From assembly GCA_963920575.1 (NCBI GenBank), contig OY986975.1, forward strand, positions 17,825,897 to 17,889,896: a stretch of 64,000 bases of DNA, in the 5' to 3' direction. Of this stretch, positions 47,589-60,645 are shown piece by piece. Every line of letters starts with the position of its first letter. Positions within the stretch are counted from its first letter, which is position 1. Source of the stretch: Narthecium ossifragum. Taxonomy: Eukaryota; Streptophyta; Magnoliopsida; Dioscoreales; Nartheciaceae. The notes under the pieces are model-generated. The model was given only the letters and a program-made list of their open reading frames with translations, was not told where the DNA came from and ran no database searches. The translations under genes and the position numbers were made by a program.

Positions 47589-48449
47589 ACTGCATTAGTA
47601 ATATAATGACCGGATCAGTAATTAGTAACACAAATAGATACATCTACATGCTAGCATATATCATTAACATAATGACCTACTCAGTACATATAGATAGCAG
47701 TCAAAGCACACTAAGTGTGAACAATATTGTAAAAGCAATATATATAGGGCAATCTAGGTACCAACATTGTGCAGAGCAATTTATGTAGCAACATTATAGC
47801 AATCTGATAGTAACAAATAACCCATCATGCTAGATGAGAGTAAAAAACAATCCATCATATGCAAGCAACATCATGAGTTGGTATCTTAGGAAGGAAACTA
47901 AAGCATATTCCCATTCATCCATCGGGGATCATCGACCATCGCCATAAAAACATCAGTAATGTCCGGGAAACATGGAGACAAAGGTAGGGACCATCACTAT
48001 AAAAAACCTTAGGGCATGGGGGAGGGGACCATCACTATAAAAAAACTTCGATTTTTACATGGGGGAGGACATCCAAGACGAGAAGAACCCTCATAGCAGA
48101 GGGAAATAGCAGAGGGGTCCTTACCTGACGTCCTCAGGCCTCGTCGATGGCGTTAGTCCGATGGATTCGTCGGATTTTGCTCCGACGTGGACAAGGGGTG
48201 AAAGCCCTAACTCACGGGGTTATCACCGTTAGGAAGCGATGAAAAGATCGCGGGAACGGGTGAAAACCGGTCACGTGCATGTCACGTGACCGGTTTTCCA
48301 GGAGTAAGTCTAACGTCGTTTGAAGGCGAGGACTAAATTGCCAGGTTTTGAAACTATAGGGTATTTTTATGTGATTTTCAAAGATGAGGGTAGTAGAATG
48401 ATAATACCTGAAACTACAGGGTATTAAAATGTATTTTGGCTTATATATT

Positions 48450-48835
48450 ATATTCGGATAGTTATAATGTCCTACATGGAGTTCTAAGTGGAGCCTACAT
48501 AAAGGAGGTTATCCTACATTCAACTTAGAAAAAAGATTTGTGTACATGCCTTTTCAACCATGTACACTGCACATGGCTTACGTGGCCATGTATTATTGGC
48601 TTACGTGATGAGGATCAGTGGATGTGAGTGGATATGGAACGTTAAAAGTGGCCATGTATGATGCACATGTCTACGTGGCATGTACCCTAATCACTTCTCT
48701 TCAACTTATATGGAGGGTGGAATAGTAGGGGAGGGGGAAAGTTAGTGGAGAGTTACTGTAGGAGGGGAGAGAGGAGTGGTAGTGGGTGGTTACCCTGCCA
48801 TGTGGCATTTAACCTGGTAGGGGGCCCATTAGTGT
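48450..48835 (+). mobile_element. Helitron-like element in the opposite orientation
   Basis: The body contains the complements of the Helitron words seen elsewhere (GGAGCCTACATAAAGG, GGTGGTTACC) and ends GGGGGCCCATTAGT before a TG/TA microsatellite. The 5' TC end near 48454 is tentative. It abuts the right end of the MULE. Confidence 0.45.
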
Positions 48836-48860
48836 GTATATATGTGTGTGTGAAAAGATC

Positions 48861-49007
48861 TTCGGTATTGGTCATATAGTGTAAAATCAAGACGGTCAAA
48901 CTTTATACGTACAAAATATGAGTTTTCTAAAGATATTTGTAATTTATGATTTTACAAGGTTATTTGATCAATTAAGCATATCTTGAGCGAATATACACAA
49001 AATCCCC
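48861..49007. repeat. About 145-bp repeat, copy 1 (partner 51215-51361)
   Basis: Shares TATGAGTTTTCTAAAGAT-type wording, TTTGTAATTTATGATTTTA and AAGGTTATTT with 51215-51361, in the same orientation and order, ending CAAAATCCCC in both. It is probably a transposon terminus present twice. Confidence 0.75.
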
Positions 49008-50417
49008 ATTAGCGTGTGTGTATATACACACACACATACTAGGTGGGCCCGTGCACGGGTAAAACACCCCTCTTTCTTTCTGGGTTATGACTCAAATGCC
49101 ATGTTATAACCCACCTTACTTTGTATGATACTAGGTGGGCCCCGTGACACGGATAACCACTAGCCCCATACTCCTCTCTCTCTCCTAACCATCCGCTAAT
49201 CATTACCTTCCACTACTCTTTCTACGTGGTTTTATTTTGATCGTCTGATATATTTGGATTTAACTTGGATCGTGCATCTCTATCAGTCTGATAGGATGCA
49301 CTGGATCTTATATAATAATATATATGTGTGTGTGTGAAAGAAAAGAGGCGTGATGGCGTAGAAGAAAGGCGTGATGGCGAAGAAGGGAGGACGGGACTGC
49401 GCGATGGCGTAGAAGAGAGGCGTGATGGCGAAGAAGGGAGGATGGGGCGGCACGATGGCGAAGAAGGGAGGCGCAAAGAAGGGAGGACGGCGACAGCGCT
49501 TAGCGCTTAGGGCTCGGGTCGCGATCGACTGGATTGGGAGGGAGGGCGGGTTGGGGGGTTAAGTCCCAAGAATTTCAGGACCGTCTGATGGGATCGGACG
49601 GCCAGGATCATGGTTCTCTACACAACACTTAGGGAACCAGTTCCCTTAGGAAAATTTCCCTATATATGTATGTGTGTGTGTGAAATGGGTTATGACTCAC
49701 ATGCCACGTCATAACCCACTTTATTTTATATAGTATTAAGTGGGCATTGTGCCACTTGCCACGGGTAACCACTCACCCCCATTACCCCTAACCACCCACT
49801 CTCATTGCCCTCTAACCACCCACCCACACTACCCTCTCTCTCCTCCCCTTTCTATGACTCAGCTGTCACGTGTCCCCCTCTCTCCTCCTCTTTCTATGAC
49901 TCTGCTACCACGTGTGAGAAAATAGATGATGTCAGACAGGGTCGCCCCTAAGGCAAGGTCTAGAAGGCCTATGCCTTGGGCCCACAATTCTTGGGGGCCT
50001 GGGAAAAATTTTTCTTAAGTTTTAAATATATATATATATATATATATATTCATTAGATGGGCCCCCATGCCACATGACATGGATAACCACCACCCCATAC
50101 TCCTCTCTGTCACCTAATCACCCACTAACCACCACCTTCTGCTACTTACATGTGGTTTCATCTCGATCGCATGATATATTAGGATATAACTTGCATCAAC
50201 ATTCTTTTGTGCTTGATAGAATGCACAAGATCTTATATTATAACTAGGTGGACCACGTGCCACCTGACACGTATAACCACCCACCCCCACTGCCCCTCTC
50301 TCCTCCTCTTTATGACTCAACTGCCACGTATCTCTCCTCCTCTCTCGATGACTCAGCTCTCACATTTGATAAAATACATGAGTCAGATTGTGACTTATAA
50401 AAGCTGATCTTAACATG

Positions 50418-50471
<54 letters not shown>

Positions 50472-50730
50472 CATAGCAAAACAAAACAAATGATCGTTCA
50501 TCTCTCACACCCCATGGCCATCGCATACTCGCTCTCGCTCCTCGCTCCTCGGTGACCCCCGTCGAGGTATTCATTCCATTTACTTATATTGTTCTTTGAT
50601 TGTGCTTTAAAATTGAGTTATTTGCATATAGATTTATTCGCACCGTGTTGTTTCTAGTTCGAACTCGAATTTATTTGGAATTTCTTACTCCGGTGTGCGA
50701 TGAAGTACTCCATATGCTGTGACATCTTTT
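49008..50730. repeat. Cluster of Helitron 3' ends and TA/TG microsatellites
   Basis: ACTAGGTGG-type termini with hairpins of the CCCGTGCACGGG kind lie at 49039, 49131 and 50244 (minus-strand 3' ends), with similar wording near 49739 and 50055. (TA)n runs lie at about 50028-50049 and 50419-50470. 49325-49500 has a GGCGTGATGGCG-type tandem repeat. No gene is supported. Confidence 0.55.
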
Positions 50731-50998
50731 TTTTTCAATTTTTTTTATGGTTGTTACCCGAATGCTTGGATTGCTTATAAAATCTTGCTAACCATACAAG
50801 TTATTGTTGTATCTTTCGAGAGAAGTTTCTCAAAACTGAAGTTGATCAAATCTTACTTTCGATCAACTATGTCACATGAAAGGCTGAACAATTTAGCTAT
50901 TTTCTAGATTGAAAAAAAATTGACTGACAAACCTGACTACACAAGTTTGGTTGAAACTTTTACGGCCAAGAATACAAGGAGGGTGATTTTTCAGTAAC
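50730..50998 (+). pseudogene. hAT transposase C-terminal dimerisation relic (ZMYM1-like)
   Basis: Reads YPNAWIAYKILLTI, VSFERSFSKLKLIKSYFRST and MSHERLNNLAIF, then after a stop near 50905 EKKLTDKPDYTSLVETF. This is the hAT C-terminal dimerisation block. All upstream transposase is missing. Confidence 0.82.
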
Positions 50999-51214
50999 AA
51001 CAGATTTGTTTTTTTGTAAGTTTTTTATTTTCATTTGAATCTAGTAGAGTATTTTGTTAAATTGTACTGAGATTACTAGATTATATTTGGCGTGACAAAA
51101 TGATTTTTCTATTTGATGAATTACAGTGCTATGTTTCTTTTTTAATAATATATATTTCTTTTAAAGTTTGTTTTTGAAGTTAAAAAATTTATGTATTTTA
51201 GAAGGTCTGAGAAA

Positions 51215-51361
51215 ATTCGGTCATCTGAAGTTCATTCAAGATGGTCAAATGTTGTACTTACAAAACATGAGTTTTCTAAAGATTTGTTTTTGTAATTTAT
51301 GATTTTATAAGGTTATTTCATCGATTAATCATATTTTGAGGGGATATACGCAAAATCCCCT
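51215..51361. repeat. About 145-bp repeat, copy 2 (partner 48861-49007)
   Basis: Second copy of the repeat described at 48861. It follows the hAT relic and directly precedes the RPL5 promoter, so it may be that hAT element's end. Confidence 0.7.
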
Positions 51362-51445
51362 TCCAGCCTTCCAGGGCCGAAATGACCCGGCATCTATCCG
51401 AACCGTCAGATCCTTCAAAGGATCCACGTCCGTCGATTTCCAACA

Positions 51446-51460
51446 TTAGGGTTTTATAAA
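51446..51460 (+). promoter_or_regulatory. RPL5 promoter: telo-box overlapping TATA-like box
   Basis: TTAGGGTTT (51446-51454) is the telo-box typical of plant ribosomal-protein and translation-gene promoters. It runs into TTTTATAAA. The RPL5 ATG lies about 90 bp downstream behind a CT-rich leader (51475-51510), also usual for ribosomal-protein genes. Confidence 0.6.
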
Positions 51461-51550
51461 CCAATCGACACCCGCCTCCTTAAAACCCCCTTCGTCTCTC
51501 TTCTCCGTCGCCGCGAAGGGCGAGAGAGAGCTACCCCAGCATCCGCAGCC

Positions 51551-55182
<3,632 letters not shown>

Positions 55183-55689
55183 ATGTGTAGCTGTGCACAA
55201 CTTCAGTCTTAAATGGATAATTAGTCTTTCTATGGCATCCTCCAAGCCAGTTGTGTTTGAACCTTTATTACCTTTGTGGGTTTATAAGACTAGTGTTCGT
55301 TTTAGGCCTTCCATTCGAGTCAAATTTGAGATGTTAACTCATTTAAGCGTTCTGTTACCAGTTTTGCTGAATTTTGTTTGAAGTTTTATGGCAATCTTTT
55401 AATTTTTAGGTTCTGACATTAACTCAGTTCTGTCTTCACTGCCATTATTTACTTTGTTCAAGGGAGTTGGGTCTGAAACCCTCTGCTATGCATTACAAAA
55501 CCATGGCCAATTGGCTTTTGGGGTTCTTTGGTAATCTCAATATATTCACTTGTCTGGAGATTGTTTCATTGATCTCTAAATTGGGTACCCAGTTTATGTG
55601 ATGGGTATATTCCATGGAAAAGTGCTAGTTGTCTAGTTGATGCACATCTGCATATCTCATCTTCTTAGCACCTTATCTTCAGTGAGCCA
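55183..55689. other. RPL5 3' UTR and short spacer
   Basis: Holds the RPL5 3' UTR and the presumed promoter of the next gene. No other feature is recognised. Confidence 0.5.
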
Positions 55690-56256
55690 ATGGAGGGCTT
55701 ATACTTTCCCAGGTGGACCTCAACAATATCCATGCAGGCAGGAGTGAAGTTAAAAGGAGGATTGCAACCAGACATCCCATCAGGGTCCATCCAAGACTAT
55801 CACAGGATGTCCCATTTCATTGCTCCACCTTCTGTCACAATTCGTGTTTCATCCAGAGATGGCAAGAAAGTTTTCAAATCTTCATCTAAGGAAGGACATG
55901 CTGAAGCCCTTCCAGGCGATGCAAACACTAGCAGAAGGTATGCTTTTAAGTGATACACATTCTGGTGCTTTTGGATAAGTGTTTCTCTTGGCTCTCTGAA
56001 GGGAATAATTGACGAAATTCTTGGGTTCAGGATGTTAGCATATGGTTTGATGAGCGCTGCTATCGGACTGTCAGTGGGTCCTCAGGGCGTGATTGCGGCG
56101 GCGAGGAGGGCTCCGCCTCCACCGCCGCAGGAGAAGAAAGACCCCAATATGAGTGGCGTGGTCGCCAAAGTTCTTGCCAGCAAGAAGAGGAAGGAAGCCA
56201 TGAAAGAAGCTGTTGCGAAAATGCGGGAAAAAGGGAAAGGGAAGCCGGTCAACTGA
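55690..56256 (+). CDS. Unrecognised small two-exon protein
   Basis: Exon 1 55690-55937 and exon 2 56031-56256 join through AG|GTATGC and TTCAG|G with intact phase, giving 157 residues. Exon 1 carries a PPSVTIRVSSRDGKKVFKSS segment. Exon 2 opens with a hydrophobic stretch (MLAYGLMSAAIGLSVGPQGV) that could cross a membrane, then PPPPPQEKKDP and a Lys-rich amphipathic tail (MSGVVAKVLASKKRKEAMKE). I do not know a family. The splice fit and the change of character at the join argue that it is real. The start codon is the first ATG available, and a missing upstream exon is possible. It sits between RPL5 and the MRL7-like gene on the same strand. Confidence 0.6.
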
Positions 56257-56872
56257 CCGGTCCTATGAATGGAAGAACTTTCGATTTGGCTGGAGATTTT
56301 GTTCTTGCTATATTTTTTCTATTGTCAGAATTTCATGTATTGGAGACTTAATTAAAGTCAATGTGGTGAGGCTTCTCAGTTTTGCGCTGTTTTGATCAAA
56401 GAGTGGTAAAAGAGACTTAATTAAAATTTAACACCTTTTAAAATTCCCAATCTTGCTTCGGTTTATAACTGCAAAATAAATATGATCGGAAAGCCAAAAA
56501 AAATGATTTCTTGATTAAGATAAAATTAAAGCAAGTAGAGTTATATGTTAATTATGGGCTATATTGAATTAAAGAAGCAAATTGCTGGAGTCAGGGGTTC
56601 TAATGCTGCTCTAAGCTAGTTTAATCACTTAATATATAGTATTAAATACATTATATTATCCTTAAATTTGGGTTTAAATTTCATGTCTTTAAATTTAAAT
56701 CGTGTCAACTCAATCCTCTAATTTAAAGAAAATATTTACTTAGGTCCTGATTCTATATGACCTTAACTTAACTATTAACGGAGAAGTGCCGGTTGCATAT
56801 AAAAGGACATTATTAAGCCATAATTTAGTGACCGTTGGCAATCCTTCTCAGTTGGAGAGGAAGGAAAGGATC
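56257..56872. other. Spacer with MRL7-like promoter
   Basis: AT-rich, no coding features. An upstream in-frame ATG at 56786 would extend the next protein, but the extension has no plastid-targeting look. I prefer 56873. Confidence 0.45.
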
Positions 56873-59129
56873 ATGTCTACGCTTCTCGTCTCTAAACCCT
56901 TCTTCCACTGCCATCTAACTCTAAAACCCCACCGCCACCGGTCCAGTCCAAAGCCCCTCCTTTTCACCGTATCCGCCGCCGCCACAAGCGATAACTCCGG
57001 CGGGAGCGCCAAACCCGATCCTAAACCCCGCCGCGCCAAGCCGAAGAAGGAACCGGCCAAGCCGCCCTCCGCTGCCGCCGACGCTTCCCCGGAGACGATA
57101 CCGCGGCGGCCGCGGCGTGGGCGGCGGAGCGAGGCGGCTGCGGTGGAGGATTTCGTCCGTGGCTCCCTCGAGCGGACCTTCGCGGAGATAAGGAGGAAGA
57201 GCGGGGAGGTGCTTGAGGGGAAGGAGGAGGTGTTGAAGGAGAGTGCTGAGGTCGAGGAGGAGGAGGAGGGGGGGAGGGAGGAGGTGCTTGAGGAGGAGGA
57301 CGTGGATTGGCCTCTGGACGCGGAGGTGGGGTGGGGGATTCGAGCGTCGGAGTACTTCGATAGGCATCCGATCAGGAACGTTGTGGTGGACGGGGTGGAG
57401 GTCGATTGGGAGGGGGAGTTGGAGGAGGGATGGGTGAAGGAGATCAATTGCTTGGAGTGGGAGAGCTTCGCTTTCCACCCGAGCCCCCTTGTGGTTCTCG
57501 TCTTCGAGCGCTATAAGAGGTACCAGATTGGTTTTTTACTATTCATTTGATCAGTTCGTGTGCTTGATAATACCCAATGGCAATGAAATTAGGATGTTTA
57601 TGTTAGCTTAGCAAGTAAAAAATAGTATTGGAGAGCAGGAACTTTGAGATGTTCTGATTTATGTATAATGTATAGGAATAAGATTCATAAGCCGGTGGAG
57701 AAGTGTTAAATGCCGTCAAGATGAATATATGTTTTCTTTGGTTATGTGGATTTGTTGTGCGTCTTTATTTTGAGAAAAATTGCTGATCAAGGTACTTGTT
57801 GGATAGGCCATGTATGAATATTGATGAGGTATATGGTATGAGATAAACTAGAGGCTTTAAAGCTTGCCGTTGAATTTCTATGATTCTTGGTAGAAAAGAT
57901 AGTTTTGCTGTTGTTTGGATAGTCAAGGCTTTCATTACTCGAGAGCAGCTGGTGTTACTTATCCAAGCCTTTTCAACTCATCTCACCATCTCACGTTTAA
58001 ATTCCTAAGAAGTGGCATGCCTCTTGGTCATCTCTTTCGAACCTTTTTCCCCCCAGTTCCGTCACATCTCAGCTCTATGACAACTCTAGGTTTAAGTTTA
58101 GCATTGGATTTTGTGGTATTATATTGAGACCACTTATCAACGTCATGTGATTAGAAAATCTGATGTCAGGACTTTATAGTGTTTACAATGTGAAACTTGG
58201 AATTTGACAGAAAAGCCAAAGTTCTTCCGGTTATTTGGATTGCCTGCTTTCTCAGTGTTCTAATTGATACTAGCATGGGTGGAATCTATCTTAAATAGAG
58301 TTGAACTGCCCTAGTCAGCTGGAGTGCTTTATTTCGTACTCAAACTGAACAAAGATTCTTAGAAGAATAGTTTTCAGGTATCAGCAACTGATTAAGGTTG
58401 TGCTTAAGTCTTATCATGCTCGCTTATACAAGCTGGACCTTGACTATGACAAATCAAGTCTTATATGCCTCGCTCTGTAGTTTTCTGCTTTGGTCCTTCA
58501 TAGGAAGAAAGATAGGGCTCATAGAGTCAGCTTCATGGGAGCTTATGGAAAGGAAATTTACTTTCAAGATGCTTGTTAATTGAATTTCTACTCATGTTCT
58601 GAACAGGGCAGCTGATAATTGGAAGCTTTTGAAGGAGCTGGAGAAAGCAGCGAAGGTGTATTGGAGTGCTAAAGATCGGTTACCTCCAAGGGTATTTGTC
58701 TCGCTTTCTAAATGCCTTATTTGATTATGATACTTATAGTGATGAATTCTTTCTAAGTGTGTCAACAAAAGAGAGAGAGATCTAACTTTCTCCTTTTTTT
58801 TGGGACTCGATGGTGCCTTGAACTCTGTGGCAGACGGTCAAGATTGATATCAATATTGAAAGAGACCTGGCTTATGCTCTTAAAGTAAAAGAATGTCCTC
58901 AAATTTTATTCCTAAGAGGAAACAAAATAGTGTATAGGGAGAAAGGTAAGAGACTTTGCTTTTGTAGATTAAAACTTCCGCAGCTGAATTCCAGATGGAT
59001 TTTAACTTATCCCTTCATCCGTTTGCAGAGATAAGAACAGCAGATGAGTTGGTGCATATGATTGCTCACTTCTACTATAATGCGAAGAGACCTTCATGGA
59101 TTGATAGTTCAGCAGTTGCTCCATTTTGA
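56873..59129 (+). CDS. MRL7: Thioredoxin-fold chloroplast protein MRL7 type (four exons)
   Basis: Exons 56873-57519, 58607-58691, 58834-58945, 59029-59129; about 314 residues. Arabidopsis relatives (MRL7/ECB1/SVR4 and MRL7-L/RCB) act in plastids in early chloroplast development and transcription by the plastid-encoded polymerase. Visible: a Ser/Pro/Arg-rich transit-like head ([13 protein letters not shown]), the conserved [20 protein letters not shown], a Glu-rich middle, [38 protein letters not shown], and the thioredoxin-like end ([36 protein letters not shown]). A CxxC redox pair is absent, as I recall for this family. All phases join without defects. Paralog identity (MRL7 or MRL7-L) is less sure than the family. 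Confidence 0.88.
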
Positions 59130-60645
59130 GCGATCATTTTAATAGGTACTTTTCTTGCATTTACAAGAAATTATTATCTGTGATTGCCGCTCTCATGCCT
59201 TGGTGTTTCTTTTTATGTCAATTTAGACTCGACAAAACTTGTCTACTCATTTCCTGCTCAGTTGTCTATTTTCATGGGATCTTAGAAAGCACCATAACTC
59301 ATCTTGAACTCGATGCAGTTTGTTCTCATTTTTCTCCTTTCAGGCGCTGTCATTACCAGAGAGTTAGAATTTCGAATAGCATGAAGATATGCATTGCGAG
59401 AAACCAGAAAATGTAGTAACCAGCAGGAGTAACACATGTCACTTCTCAAGGAATTCCAAAAATGGTGCCAAGCAAGCCAAGGCCGTTGCTTATTTGACAT
59501 CCATAGGCATTTATAGAACATCATTTCGTGCCTACAAATGAACAGGTTCTCTTGAAAAAGTATGCAAGATCCGGTTACTAAAAATTCGCTGCAATTTGAC
59601 TGTATCTGCTTCTTTCTCTTCCCGGGGTTCCTGGAGGGATTCTTTGGCAAGCCCTACTAAAGAAGCTAAGTGACCTTAGTCACATAAGTAGTGAGCTTGA
59701 GCCGGCTGGGGAGTATAGATCGTATCCGGTGATTCTGGTGTATCTGGCTTCATCTGATTGCTAGGTGCATTGCTGAATTCTATTGGTCTCTTATCTGATA
59801 TCAGAAATAAATTCTTAGATGGACTCAGGTGGCTTATCTGATTCCTGACGCAAACAGTTGCCTAAATTGGGTGTTGTTAGATTTCTTATGTTCTTTCACT
59901 TGCTCTGAATCATGTAATTTCACAAAACTTAAGGGACTCAATGCCCATCTTGGATGCTCCAGAGCTTCTGGCCTCTCAATTTATCTCATCATACCATGTT
60001 TTAAAACTGTTATGTTCTCTTCAATGTTCCTATATGGAATGTTATCTAGTGGCCAGGATATCTCAGTTCTTCTCCAGCTAGCTGTCTTGGAGAATCTTCG
60101 TCTAAGTTACACAGATTGCAAACATTTGTTTGCAATAACGAGCTCTAATTTACAGTTCATAACCTATTAGCAATGCCCTGTTTTCCAAAATCCTGGAATG
60201 AACTTGATACAACCTTCAGCCTGTACTCCCAGTTTCCCAGTGGCAGTTGGCAAAGGGGATCCTTGGGGCAAAATATCAGGTATTTATCTTTTCAGCACAT
60301 ATGCAAGCTTCAACATATATAAGATTACAGCATTTTCTAAATGAAACCAATGTCTTTGACTAACTGTGCATTTCCTGATATATATATGAAGCTGTGAATC
60401 TGAGTATGTTGCATTGTAAACCAACATGAAAATTTAAACTTGTAGTGATTGACATATACTGGTAAAAGCATTGTTCATAAGAACCCGCAATTCCTCTTAT
60501 TTCTGTTCTTATAAGTACGACATAACCTGATTTATACACATATTTCGTGTATCACAGCATCTAGTGATGTCAGTACCATTTTTACATAATTGAACCCCAC
60601 AGAAGGGTTTCTGTAGGCATATTCCTTTGTAGAAGGATTACAAAC
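59130..60645. other. Convergent 3' space between MRL7-like and RNS2-like genes
   Basis: It contains the 3' UTRs of both genes. No protein is recognisable in the small frames at 59126-59650 and 59829-60170. No transposon end was identified. Confidence 0.45.

Larger units (their letters stand above)
44366..48440. mobile_element. MULE with long inverted ends, deleted transposase and GRF gene
   Basis: Inverted repeats of about 200 bp begin GCCAAAATACATTTTAATAC at both ends (44366 inward; 48440 inward) and include ACCGGTCACGTGxCAxGCAC and GTGACCGGTTTTCACCCGTT. The flanks are TA-rich and no convincing 9-bp duplication can be called. It carries a MuDR-type transposase lacking its core (46232-47588, minus) and a GRF zinc-finger ORF (44777-45271, plus). 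Confidence 0.85.

Noticed and set aside
56848..57478. Two long minus-strand frames opposite the MRL7-like first exon
   Set aside because: Shadows of a Glu-rich, GC-rich coding exon; Ser/Pro and Leu/Pro low-complexity products.
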